Assembly: GCA_023386815.1 (NCBI GenBank)
Contig: JAEWIZ010000023.1
Location: 1 to 64,000 of the forward strand
DNA: 64,000 nucleotides
Source: Bacillota bacterium
GTDB lineage: Bacteria; Bacillota; Clostridia; Lachnospirales; Lachnospiraceae
Reading direction: 5' to 3'
Shown: piece after piece, positions 35,340 through 43,967 of the stretch
Layout: each line of letters opens with the position of its first letter
How positions within the stretch are numbered: position 1 is the stretch's first letter
Program-made: the position numbers and the translations under genes
The notes under the pieces: generated by a model
Databases searched by the model: none
Seen by the model: only the letters and a program-made list of their open reading frames with translations
Told to the model about the DNA's origin: nothing

Positions 35340-36530
35340 TTAATTAATCTTCATCAATTTTCTAGCAATCTTCACCACCGGTCGAAAGATTACTCCTTCC
35401 ATTTCCTTCTTCACATTTTTTAATTCTTTTCGAATTTCTATGTTCTGAGGACAGTGGCGCTCACACTTTCCACACTCCGTACAAAGGGATGCAAAGGCAG
35501 GTTGTTTAGACAATACACCAAGGGTTTGAAAATACCTCCATTGATTTTTTCGGTCCTTTAATAAGTACTTATCATTGTAAGTGGAGAAGCAGCCCGGTAT
35601 ATTTACACCAAAGGGACATGGCATGCAGTAACCACAAGCGGTACATGGAACCTTGGTCTTCTCTAGCAGGATACCTTTCACCCGGTCAAACATTTGAAGC
35701 TGCTCATCCGTCAAGGATTTTGCTTTCGCATCACTGGCAATTCTTACATTTTCCTCAAGCTGTGCTTCATCTCCCATACCGGAAAGAACTACGTTCACTT
35801 CAGGATGATTCCAGATCCAACGAAGCGCCCACTCTGCCGGAGTTTTACTCTTGTCACAGCTTTTAAACTCCTTCATTACCTCATTCGGTAAATTATTCAC
35901 CAGCTTTCCTCCACGTAGTGGTTCCATAATCACTACCGGAATTCCAAGGGAATGTGCCAGCTCAAGTCCTGCCTTGGTTGCCTGGTTATTCTCATCCAGA
36001 TAGTTATACTGGATTTGGCAAAAGTCCCAGGGATAAGCTTTTATTAAGAGCTCAAAGTCAGTTTTGCTGCCATGAAAGGAAAAGCCTATATTACGGATTG
36101 TTCCTTCCGCCTTTAATTTCTCCAACCACTCGATGACCCCGATATTTTCCATTCGGTCAAAGGTTGGTTTATCTGAGAGCATGTGAAGCAGATAATAATC
36201 AATATAGTCTGTCTTTAATTTTGTAAGCTGAGTATCAAGAATTTTCTTGGCACCTTCTAACTTTGTCACCATGAAAGGGGGTAATTTCGTAGCGATTTTT
36301 ACCCGTTCCCGATAACCTCCCTCTAATGCATTCCCTAACAAGGATTCACTTTTACCATTATGATAAAAATATGCTGTATCAAAGTAATTAATCCCTTGTT
36401 CTATGGAGTCTCGAATCATTGCAATGGATCTTGGCTCATCGATACTGCCTCCCTTCATGGGAAAACGCATACAACCAAAGCCCAGGATAGATAGTTCCTC
36501 TCCATTTTTTTGATTAGTTCTAGTTAACAT
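35340..36530 (-). CDS. Aldo-keto reductase with C-terminal 4Fe-4S domain
   Basis: A 396-aa protein with an AKR barrel joined to a ferredoxin-like domain. N-terminal SILGFGCMRFPMKGGSID starts the barrel; the catalytic Asp/Tyr region reads NYFDTAYFYHNGKSESLL. The C-terminal part has CTACGYCMPCPFGVNIPGC near residue 285 and CTECGKCERHCPQ near 353, consistent with two [4Fe-4S] sites. This arrangement is common in clostridia and may link NAD(P)H or ferredoxin to an aldehyde or ketone. The start giving MLTRTN has GAGGGAGG 5 nt before it. It overlaps the threonine aldolase gene by 11 bp. Confidence 0.9.
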   Translation of the reverse strand: MLTRTNQKNGEELSILGFGCMRFPMKGGSIDEPRSIAMIRDSIEQGINYFDTAYFYHNGKSESLLGNALEGGYRERVKIATKLPPFMVTKLEGAKKILDTQLTKLKTDYIDYYLLHMLSDKPTFDRMENIGVIEWLEKLKAEGTIRNIGFSFHGSKTDFELLIKAYPWDFCQIQYNYLDENNQATKAGLELAHSLGIPVVIMEPLRGGKLVNNLPNEVMKEFKSCDKSKTPAEWALRWIWNHPEVNVVLSGMGDEAQLEENVRIASDAKAKSLTDEQLQMFDRVKGILLEKTKVPCTACGYCMPCPFGVNIPGCFSTYNDKYLLKDRKNQWRYFQTLGVLSKQPAFASLCTECGKCERHCPQNIEIRKELKNVKKEMEGVIFRPVVKIARKLMKIN

Positions 36531-37572
36531 AATAGCCTCCCTCTGCATAAGTCTGGAAGAACTTTATCAGTGCATCCACCTGTTCCTGGCTTGTAGCCCA
36601 GGAGGTAACAAAGCGAATCGCGCTCTTGTCTTCCCCGACCTTTGCCTGCCAGTTGAAGAGGAAGTTCTTCTCCAGTTCAGCAACAAAGGAATTCGGTAAA
36701 ACCGGAAACAATTGATTGGTGGCTATCGGTGCATAGAAATCAAATCCACAGGCAGAAATCGCTTCTGCTATTTGCTCCGCCATATGATTGGCGTGCTTTG
36801 CCAGTTTATAATATAAGAGCTCTTCCGGTTGGAACAAGGTCTCAAACTGTACTCCCATTACGAAGCCCTTCGCCATCATTGCTCCTCTTTGCTTCAGAAG
36901 AAAACGAAAATCTTCTTTTAACTCCTCTTTGCAAATCACTAAGGCCTCACCTAGTAATGCACCATTTTTGGTTCCTCCAATATAGAATACATCAACCAAA
37001 CGAGCAATATCCTCCATGGTTAGGTCATTCGATTTACAGGTAAGTGCACTGGCAAGACGAGCACCGTCTAAGAACAATAACAGATTATTTTCCTGACAGA
37101 CCTCGTGTATTTCCTCTAATTCTTGTTTTGTATATATAGTTCCAAGTTCCGTTGAGTCTGAGATATAGACCATCTTCGGTTGCACCATGTGCTCCCCATC
37201 GTGACCCTCCAATACCTTATGGATCATCTTAGGCGTCAGCTTTCCATCCGTGGATGGCATAGTAACTACCTTATGGCCTGTTGCTTCAATGGCTCCTGTT
37301 TCATGGACATTGATGTGCCCGGTATCTGCTGCAATAACACATTGATGTGGGCGCAAGAAGGAGGAAATAACTAATAAATTCGTCTGTGTACCTCCTGGAA
37401 TAAAGTGAATGTCTACATTCTTACGGTTGATATGCTGCTTAATATATTCCTTTGCCTTATTACTGTGGACATCCTCACCATAGCCCCGGTTTTGTTCCAG
37501 ATTGGATGCTATTAGCTGCTCAAGAACTCGTGAATGTGCTCCTTCGCTGTAGTCGTTTGTAAAGCTGATCAT
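36520..37572 (-). CDS. ltaE: Low-specificity L-threonine aldolase-like PLP enzyme
   Basis: A 350-aa fold-type I PLP enzyme of the beta-eliminating lyase group that cleaves L-threonine or allo-threonine to glycine and acetaldehyde. Motifs are FTNDYSEGAHSRVLEQLI, the Asp in LFLDGARLASAL and the PLP lysine in YIGGTKNGALLGEAL near residue 200. GGAGGAAATAA precedes the ATG. The aldo-keto reductase gene follows with overlap; a reductase acting on the acetaldehyde product is a simple idea but unproven. The function could be tyrosine/phenylserine aldolase in other family members. Confidence 0.88.
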   Translation of the reverse strand: MISFTNDYSEGAHSRVLEQLIASNLEQNRGYGEDVHSNKAKEYIKQHINRKNVDIHFIPGGTQTNLLVISSFLRPHQCVIAADTGHINVHETGAIEATGHKVVTMPSTDGKLTPKMIHKVLEGHDGEHMVQPKMVYISDSTELGTIYTKQELEEIHEVCQENNLLLFLDGARLASALTCKSNDLTMEDIARLVDVFYIGGTKNGALLGEALVICKEELKEDFRFLLKQRGAMMAKGFVMGVQFETLFQPEELLYYKLAKHANHMAEQIAEAISACGFDFYAPIATNQLFPVLPNSFVAELEKNFLFNWQAKVGEDKSAIRFVTSWATSQEQVDALIKFFQTYAEGGYYVN

Positions 37573-37684
37573 CTTGTTATTTCCTCCAATTTCATAATGC
37601 TGATATCCTAACTTGTTTTTTGTTAGGATGCCAAATTCTTTTTGTTTTATATTCCTGATCCTTACATATAAATCAAGATATAAT

Positions 37685-38035
37685 TTTTATTTCTCAAATC
37701 CATTTCCACTCTAGTTCTTAAAAAATCCATATGCAATTGTATCACTCAAAATCCATCTCCACTTTAATTCTTAAAGATTCATACAATTTTATCACTCAAA
37801 TCCATTTCCACTCTAGTTCTTAAGGATCCATATGCAATTTTATCACTCAAGTCCATCTCCACTCTAGTTCTTAAAAATCCATATGCAATTTTATCACTCT
37901 AATTCCATCTCACTCTAATTTTTAAAATCCATATGCAATTTTATTTCTCAAATCCATTTCCAACATTACTCTTAATAATCCATATGTGATTTTATACCCA
38001 TATTCCATCTCATTTCTCAAAATCCATATTACATC
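37685..38035. repeat. Degenerate 51-bp tandem repeat, about seven copies
   Basis: Units containing TCCATATGCAATTTTATCAC recur at about 37726, 37778, 37827, 37878, 37928, 37979 and 38023, that is every 44-52 bp. Each holds two related halves of about 25 bp built on AATCCAT. The array fills the gap between ftsX (stop at 38050) and ltaE. Read on the minus strand, single units stay open for about 17 codons, but no frame stays open through the array, so it is not coding. Copies differ by substitutions and small indels. Confidence 0.85.
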
Positions 38036-38049
38036 TCTTTTATATAGCT

Positions 38050-38940
38050 CTACCCTTCCTTCCGTATCGAAGAAACTCCGAACAGGCTCCCCACCAGCCC
38101 CAGAGCAACACTGATACCCATGATAACGGTTACAATGAACCTGCAAAGCTCCTGTGCCGGAGGTAAAGGTAAAAACATAACATATTCGCTAATACTTTGA
38201 TATCCCTGATTCATCATAACTACAATCAGCGCCACAGCCAAGCCCCCTCCAAGCAAGGTCAATATTAAGCCTGCCATGACAAAGGGAAAGGCGATAAAGG
38301 AGTTGGGAGCTCCTAACAGCCGCAGTGTATTAATTTGTTCCTTGTTATGATAAATTCCCTGACGAATCATGTGCGAGATAATCACCAAGGTGGTAATTCC
38401 AACCGCTGCCGCAATAACTCCTCCCAGCAGCTTTATTACATCAACAATACCCTTCAGTTTCTCAAGAATATCCCGGTTATCCCTTACATATTCAATCCCT
38501 TTCATGCTGGATATCTGGGAAAGCACCTGATCCATTTTGTTTAAATCGATCTTTATTTCAACAAAGGCTTCAAAGGGATTATTATCAAACAATCGCAAAA
38601 TCTCTGCTTCATTACCAAGAAGCTCACGGTTTTTTGCATATGCTTCACCAGCGGTTATGTATCTAGCCTCCTGCACACCATCCAAGGTTTTCATTTTAGC
38701 TACAATCTGTTTGGCACCAGCTTCTCCTACTTGATCCATAAAATAGGCACTGACTTGAGCCTCCTTTTGCAATGCTCCTACGAGTTCGTCACCAATAGAC
38801 CACCCTGTTAGCACCAGTCCAAATAGAAAGAGTATAAAACCCGTACCGAGAAAAGAAAATAGATTCGATAAGGGGTGAAAGCGGATCGTACGAAAAGCTT
38901 CTAATATAAAATATCCCAGGTTATAAAAAAATACTTTCAT
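38050..38940 (-). CDS. ftsX: Cell division ABC transporter subunit FtsX
   Basis: A 296-aa membrane protein with the FtsX fold: an N-terminal helix at FSFLGTGFILFLFGLVLTG, an extracytoplasmic domain of about 120 residues (VSAYFMDQVGEAGAKQIVAK through GIEYVRDNRDIL) and three further helices. It transmits ATP hydrolysis in FtsE to an extracellular peptidoglycan hydrolase or its activator. The ATG overlaps the ftsE stop. It is the last gene of a three-gene operon that begins with the secreted coiled-coil protein. A tandem-repeat region follows instead of an obvious terminator. Confidence 0.93.
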   Translation of the reverse strand: MKVFFYNLGYFILEAFRTIRFHPLSNLFSFLGTGFILFLFGLVLTGWSIGDELVGALQKEAQVSAYFMDQVGEAGAKQIVAKMKTLDGVQEARYITAGEAYAKNRELLGNEAEILRLFDNNPFEAFVEIKIDLNKMDQVLSQISSMKGIEYVRDNRDILEKLKGIVDVIKLLGGVIAAAVGITTLVIISHMIRQGIYHNKEQINTLRLLGAPNSFIAFPFVMAGLILTLLGGGLAVALIVVMMNQGYQSISEYVMFLPLPPAQELCRFIVTVIMGISVALGLVGSLFGVSSIRKEG

Positions 38941-39611
38941 CCTGCTTCTTTCCTCCGATCAATCGTGATTTCCCCTTCCTGTACCCGGATATAAGTAGCA
39001 TCCTGCCCTTCTATCAAATGGGTTGCATGGGTGGTTATAATAACCGCCGTCTTATCATCTCGAAAGGAATTCAGTATCTGTAAAATATTAAGCGCATTAT
39101 TATGATCCAGATTACCGGTAGGCTCATCCGCAATCAATAAGGCAGGCTTTCTAACAACCGCCCGGGCGATAGCCACTCTTTGTGCTTCCCCCCAGGAGAG
39201 GTGCTCTACAGGAGTGTGAAGCTTGTGCTCCAACCCTACTTTTTTCAAAGCCTCCACTGCCTCCTGCTTCATCTTTCTCCCAGGAATCCCAAGAATCCGC
39301 ATTCCGATCATTACATTTTCAAGAGCAGTTCTTCTCTCAATTAGCTTAAATTCCTGAAACACAGGGCCGATTTTCCTTCGCAGCTTACGAAGCTTCCTAT
39401 CATTTCCCTTCTTCATCCGCTGGCCAAGCACCGTCAGCTTACCGGAAGTAGGAAATTCAATTCCCATGAGAAGCTTTAAGAAGCTGGTCTTTCCGGAGCC
39501 ACTATGACCTGTAATATATACTAAATCTCCAGGCTGAATTGTTAAATTAACATTCTTTAAGGCTTTCGTCCCATCGCTATAGGTTAATGCTACATCCTTT
39601 GCTTCAATCAT
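38937..39611 (-). CDS. ftsE: Cell division ABC transporter ATPase FtsE
   Basis: A 224-aa ATPase. Walker A is GHSGSGKTSFLKLL near residue 35, the signature region is LSWGEAQRVAIARAVV (SWGE where most ATPases have SGGE) and Walker B is LLIADEPTGNLD. The assignment rests on gene order with ftsX and the characteristic PVFQEFKLIERRTALENV stretch. GGAGG lies 5 nt before the ATG. It overlaps the coiled-coil gene by 8 bp and ftsX by 4 bp, so the three are translated together. Confidence 0.92.
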   Translation of the reverse strand: MIEAKDVALTYSDGTKALKNVNLTIQPGDLVYITGHSGSGKTSFLKLLMGIEFPTSGKLTVLGQRMKKGNDRKLRKLRRKIGPVFQEFKLIERRTALENVMIGMRILGIPGRKMKQEAVEALKKVGLEHKLHTPVEHLSWGEAQRVAIARAVVRKPALLIADEPTGNLDHNNALNILQILNSFRDDKTAVIITTHATHLIEGQDATYIRVQEGEITIDRRKEAG

Positions 39612-40755
39612 AACTACCTCCGTTCCCGTATTTCGGGATTATGATAAAGTTCAATGCTCCCTCCTGGCTCCAGACTTCACTCAAGGTAAAGTCAAGCTGA
39701 AGCATATCTCCGGTAATCGCTTCAAAATCAATGATAAAGGATCCTTTGCTAAACAACTCCTGCAGGGAAGATGCTTCCAGCGGCATATCATAAAAGGTTC
39801 CCTCTTGTACTTCAAAGCGTATCGCCATATCACCTTCCACTATGAAATTGCCTACTAGGCTTAGGTGTTTATCCGGTACATCAATTACCACCTTATCTTC
39901 CTGAAAACGGAAAACCGTTTCCCAAAGCTTGGAGTTCTCAGTAAAAATACGCTGGAAGACCTCCTGTGATATGTAACCCTGTACAGAAAACAAACCATAT
40001 GCAATATTAAGGTCATCCAGGTTAAAATATCCTGCGCGGGTAATTTGTGTCAACTCCTCTACGATATCAGGAAACAAGGTTGTACAGTCCTTCCACATCT
40101 GGGCAATTAAGTCTAACTGTTCTTCATAAAAGGCTCGATTCTCCTGTAACGAAGCTAGATAAGTTTCTCGTTCTTCCTGTAGCTCCTCTTTCGCCTCCAG
40201 CTTTTCCTGAAGCTTTTCTCTCGATTTCTCTAAGAGTAATTTTTGTTCCACTAAGGTATCTCGTTGGCTCTGAAGCTCTGTTTTACTATCCTCAATGGTA
40301 GCAAGCAGCTCCTTAACATTATGGGTGATATCCTTTATAATGTTAAGGCTTGCTAAAAATTCTGATAAGTTCTTCGCATTTAACAATATCTCAAGATAGG
40401 AGGCCGGACCTCTTCGTTGATAATCCACCAACACCTGTTTTAAAATATCAAGCTGTAGGTTATATTCCGATTGTGCATTCAAAACCTGGTTCTCCAGGTT
40501 CTGAACCTGTTGCTGCCTTTTATCGATTTCTGCTGCCGCTGCTCTTTCTTGCTGCTCCATCCCCTCTATTTCCTGCTGTAGCTTAAATAGTTCTTCCAGA
40601 ACACCTTTCTCCTCTTCGGAGATACCGGACAATTTATCTTCCAACTCTGTTACCTTTTGTACTTCACCAAATACTTTTAAGGGGAGCATGGTACTGACAA
40701 TAATTAGGATTAATACAAATGCAATTGTAGCTTTGTTTCTAATAAAGTTATTCAT
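39604..40755 (-). CDS. Secreted coiled-coil protein, probable extracellular partner of FtsEX
   Basis: A 383-aa exported protein without a recognised family name. Residues 1-29 are a signal sequence (IAFVLILIIVSTMLPLKVFG). Residues about 35-225 are heptad-rich coiled coil with a break at GPASYLEILLNAKNLSEFLA, the arrangement of PcsB, CwlO and EnvC. The remaining 155 residues form a beta-rich domain (DKVVIDVPDKHLSLVGNFIV, GSFIIDFEAITGD) with no cysteine/histidine NlpC, CHAP or M23 motif. The start giving MNNFIRN follows GGAGGAG. By gene order and shape it should be the FtsX-bound regulator, but it cannot be a hydrolase of the known types. Confidence 0.8.
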   Translation of the reverse strand: MNNFIRNKATIAFVLILIIVSTMLPLKVFGEVQKVTELEDKLSGISEEEKGVLEELFKLQQEIEGMEQQERAAAAEIDKRQQQVQNLENQVLNAQSEYNLQLDILKQVLVDYQRRGPASYLEILLNAKNLSEFLASLNIIKDITHNVKELLATIEDSKTELQSQRDTLVEQKLLLEKSREKLQEKLEAKEELQEERETYLASLQENRAFYEEQLDLIAQMWKDCTTLFPDIVEELTQITRAGYFNLDDLNIAYGLFSVQGYISQEVFQRIFTENSKLWETVFRFQEDKVVIDVPDKHLSLVGNFIVEGDMAIRFEVQEGTFYDMPLEASSLQELFSKGSFIIDFEAITGDMLQLDFTLSEVWSQEGALNFIIIPKYGNGGSYD

Positions 40756-40912
40756 AAAACCATCTCCTCCTTTTCCGTTTGCCGGTCTAATTTTAACAAG
40801 CCTTATAATGCTTATCAACAATCTTCTTGATTATACCATTTCTGCTAATGAGTTTCCACTCCCCCCTGAGATTATTTTCAATTGATGTTACACTTAGTTT
40901 TCACCTTGTAGC

Positions 40913-40960
40913 AAAAGGGATTGCTGATGAATCCAGGTAAGATTCTCGGCAATCCCTTTT
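40913..40960. terminator. Bidirectional terminator after the CoA-disulfide-reductase-like gene
   Basis: AAAAGGGATTGC and GCAATCCCTTTT form a perfect 12-bp stem with T-tracts on both sides. It lies between the four-domain oxidoreductase gene and the coiled-coil gene, both on the minus strand. Confidence 0.85.
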
Positions 40961-41088
40961 CTATTTCGTTACTTTAGGATCAGTTGCATATACTATAAGT
41001 GATAATATAATAGCTTGAAATTTAATGAACTTTTGAACTGTGGATTTCATAAGCTACAAGGATCACGGATTTATTTCTAATAGTAAAT

Positions 41089-41168
41089 CTGTCTTTTTGT
41101 ATTTCTGTCTATTAGTATTTCTGTCTTTTAGCATTTCTGTCTTTTTTGCATTCTGTCCTTAATGCTTT
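41089..41168. repeat. 16-bp tandem repeat, five copies
   Basis: Five consecutive exact-length units of the type CTGTCTTTTAGCATTT (positions 1-6 most conserved, middle variable). The array fills most of the gap directly after the four-domain oxidoreductase gene's stop codon. Function unknown; it is not coding. Confidence 0.85.
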
Positions 41169-41184
41169 TATTTTTGTTATAGAT

Positions 41185-43686
41185 TTAAATAAATAAATTT
41201 ACGTTGGAATCTTCAGCTTCACCCAGGTAGTAACCTACACCACCAATTTTCACACCATCAATTAGTTCTTCCTTTTTTAGTCCCATAACATCCATGGACA
41301 TTTGACAAGCAACTATCTCAATACCGCTGTCTATGGCTGCCTGGATTAATTCTTCCAGGGAGGAGATATTCTTATTTTTCATTACCATTCGTATCATTTT
41401 TCCGCCCATGCCCATCATATTCATATTGGAAAGCTTTAACTTCTTACTGCCCCTGGGCATCATAATACCAAACATATGATCCAGCAGTCCCTTCTTTACC
41501 TTTACCTTATCCGGTTTTCTCAGTATATTCAGTCCCCAGAAGGTAAAGAACATGGTTACCTTTTTCCCCATGGAAGCAGCTCCATTTGCAATGATAAAGG
41601 AAGCAATCGCCTTATCCAGATCTCCGCTGAACACCACCATAGTTTTATTATCCTTCGTTTCTATGGGCATCATTTTTTGGTTCTCCTTCGAAGAATCAAT
41701 AGCTTTCTTTTGGATAAAGGCTATGATATAACCTTCCTTCCTGGATAAATCCAGAAGCTCATTGTTCGTCCTCTTGCACCAGGCTTTGATATCCTCGTAA
41801 AATCCCGGATCAGATGCAGATACCTTTAAGATCTGCCCTTCCTCAAGCTCATCCAGAGAAGCTTTCACCTGCATTAGAGGTCCCGGGCAGCATAGACCGC
41901 AAGCATCCAGGGCTTTATCATAGCTTCTCTCTCCCTCTGACTCTATCTTCTTAACCGTCTGGGTATCAAAATCAACAGCCATAGGTATGGATGCCGCTGC
42001 TAACTTGATTCCGGTATTCAATGTCTCACTAACTTTCTTGGGTTTAAATTTTAATGCACACGCCGATCGATAACCTCCCGTAACGTTCAGCACCTTGAAG
42101 CCATGCTGTGATAAGATACGGTCTGCCACATAACCACGCAAGCCCACCTGACAGTATTCTACAATTGTCTTATCTGGATTCAGCTCTGATAAACGACTTC
42201 TTAAATCATCCACCGGAATATTAATGGCACCTTCGACATGACCATTGTTATACTCCAGTTCACTACGAACATCCACCAAAATATATTCGGAAGGATCTAA
42301 CTCCTTTACATCCTCCCAGGTAACGATATGGCTCCTTCCCTCCAGTACATTCTGTGCCACGAATCCAGCCATATTAACAGGATCCTTCGCAGAGGAAAAA
42401 GGAGGTGCATAGGATAATTCCAGCTCAGTCAGATCCTCCACGGTTCCTCCGAGACGAATGACTGTAGCAATTACGTCTATTCTTTTATCCACCCCAGTAA
42501 ATCCAACTCCCTGGGCTCCTAAGATTTTACCTTCCGCATTAAAGATTAACTTTAGCGTCATTGGTAATGCTCCCGGATAATAGGTGGCATGGGAGGCTGG
42601 ATGAACCTGAATGGCTTTATAATCGATTCCTGCTTTTTCAAGTGTTCTTTCATTTGCACCCGTACTGGCAGCAGTCAAGCCAAAGACCTTAATGATCGAG
42701 GTACCTTGAGAGCCATCAAAGCTGCTCTTTCGACCAGCAATATTATCTGCGGCAATACGTCCCTGCTTATTCGCGGGTCCTGCCAAAGGGATTGCAGTTT
42801 GCTGTTTTGTTATAAAATCAGTTACTTCAATAGCATCACCCACCGCATAGATCCCTTCTACCGAGGTCTTCATGTGATTATCTACGAGAATATGACCTCT
42901 TACTCCCAGCTCAATACCACTATCCTTTAAGAAAGTCGTATCAGGTGATACTCCAATTGCCAGGATTACAACATCAGTTTTCAGCTTTGTCTCACTACTT
43001 AAGGTAACCTCCATCTGATGGCCTACCTCTTTAAAAGCCTTAACTCCATCCTTTAGAATTAAGCTGACACCGTTATCCTCCAGCTCTTTTTCCGCTATGA
43101 CTGCCATATCATAATCAAAGGGAGCCAGTATATGGGGAGCTGCTTCCACCAGAGTAACCTCTAATCCTCTCTCGATCAGGTTCTCTGCCATCTCAACACC
43201 TACAAATCCACCACCGATGACAATTGCACTTTTCACCTTCTCCTGGTCTACATATGCCTTAATTCTATCCGTATCAGGAATATTTCGAAGCGTTAATATC
43301 TTATTACTATTGATTCCAGGGATATTTGGCCGGATTGCTCTTGCGCCAGGGGAAAGAACCAAATAGTCATAGCTTTCCTCGTAACTTCCTTTGTCTTTAC
43401 TATTTACAGTAACTGTTTTCTTATTTGCATTTATCTTAACCACTTCACTATGATTTCTGACATCAATATTAAACCTAGCCTTCATGCTTTCAGGCGTTTG
43501 AACCAGAAGCTTGCTTCTTTCACTAATACTTTCTCCAATGTAATAGGGTAAACCACAGTTGGCAAAAGAGATGTACTCATCCCGCTCGAACATAATAATT
43601 TCGGCCGTTTCATCTAATCTACGTAATCTTGCGGCTGCAGATGCACCCCCGGCAACGCCACCAACAATCAATACTTTCTTACTCAT
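41185..43686 (-). CDS. CoA-disulfide-reductase-like FAD oxidoreductase with rhodanese, TusA and DsrE domains
   Basis: An 833-aa cytoplasmic flavoprotein of four modules. Residues 1-445: FAD/NAD(P)H disulfide reductase, with GGVAGGASAAARLRR and the redox Cys in SFANCGLPYYIG near 44. About 455-545: rhodanese domain with persulfide Cys in VEYCQVGLRGY. About 585-660: TusA-like domain with the CPxP-type motif in DACGLCCPGPLMQVKA. About 680-833: DsrE/F-like domain (VVFSGDLDKAIASFIIANGA). Together they could reduce and relay persulfide or polysulfide sulfur. AAAGGAGG precedes the ATG. A 21-bp element upstream is shared with the GNAT gene. Confidence 0.92.
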   Translation of the reverse strand: MSKKVLIVGGVAGGASAAARLRRLDETAEIIMFERDEYISFANCGLPYYIGESISERSKLLVQTPESMKARFNIDVRNHSEVVKINANKKTVTVNSKDKGSYEESYDYLVLSPGARAIRPNIPGINSNKILTLRNIPDTDRIKAYVDQEKVKSAIVIGGGFVGVEMAENLIERGLEVTLVEAAPHILAPFDYDMAVIAEKELEDNGVSLILKDGVKAFKEVGHQMEVTLSSETKLKTDVVILAIGVSPDTTFLKDSGIELGVRGHILVDNHMKTSVEGIYAVGDAIEVTDFITKQQTAIPLAGPANKQGRIAADNIAGRKSSFDGSQGTSIIKVFGLTAASTGANERTLEKAGIDYKAIQVHPASHATYYPGALPMTLKLIFNAEGKILGAQGVGFTGVDKRIDVIATVIRLGGTVEDLTELELSYAPPFSSAKDPVNMAGFVAQNVLEGRSHIVTWEDVKELDPSEYILVDVRSELEYNNGHVEGAINIPVDDLRSRLSELNPDKTIVEYCQVGLRGYVADRILSQHGFKVLNVTGGYRSACALKFKPKKVSETLNTGIKLAAASIPMAVDFDTQTVKKIESEGERSYDKALDACGLCCPGPLMQVKASLDELEEGQILKVSASDPGFYEDIKAWCKRTNNELLDLSRKEGYIIAFIQKKAIDSSKENQKMMPIETKDNKTMVVFSGDLDKAIASFIIANGAASMGKKVTMFFTFWGLNILRKPDKVKVKKGLLDHMFGIMMPRGSKKLKLSNMNMMGMGGKMIRMVMKNKNISSLEELIQAAIDSGIEIVACQMSMDVMGLKKEELIDGVKIGGVGYYLGEAEDSNVNLFI

Positions 43687-43724
43687 ACGATTCCTCCTTT
43701 AATTCCTATCACTCTATCCTAATC

Positions 43725-43745
43725 AAATCTTACGATATCTTAATT
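43725..43745. promoter_or_regulatory. 21-bp element shared with 8234-8254
   Basis: Identical over 21 positions to the element before the GNAT gene, with the palindromic core TTACGATATCTTAA. It lies 39 bp upstream of the oxidoreductase ATG and about 150 bp before the -35 box of the divergent kinase gene. It is a candidate operator for an unidentified regulator. Confidence 0.55.
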
Positions 43746-43893
43746 TACACGTCAACAGCCTACCAATTGATTTTACAACTTAGTTGGTGACTTCATCACA
43801 GACCTGTGAAGCGCCGCAAAAAACCTTATTATTCGAAAAACAATTCTTCTCTCTGTCGATTATCAAAATTTTGGTTAATTCGCCTAGGATATA

Positions 43894-43922
43894 TTGAAAT
43901 ATTTTTCCAAAAATGCTATAAT
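43894..43922 (+). promoter_or_regulatory. Promoter of the REC-kinase gene
   Basis: TTGAAA, a 17-bp spacer and TATAAT form a good sigma-A promoter whose start site would lie near 43930. This excludes an upstream start in the longer open frame and supports the ATG at 43968. Confidence 0.75.
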
Positions 43923-43967
43923 TGTACAAACAATAAAGTTCCTATCCTGCGATCGGGGGTTTTACCA

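Noticed and set aside
37604..37629. Hairpin before ltaE as a riboswitch or attenuator
   Set aside because: An 8-bp stem with an A/T loop and no conserved riboswitch motif; too little to support a call.
37726..38035. CRISPR-like array
   Set aside because: Unit similarity spans the whole 51 bp with no unique spacers, and copies diverge. It is a tandem repeat.
37922..38146. 74-aa minus-strand frame across the ftsX end and the 51-bp repeats
   Set aside because: It is out of frame with ftsX and closes within the array; the repeats do not stay open in any frame.
43806..43967. 54-codon N-terminal extension of the REC-kinase frame
   Set aside because: A good sigma-A promoter lies inside it and the receiver fold starts at the ATG at 43968.
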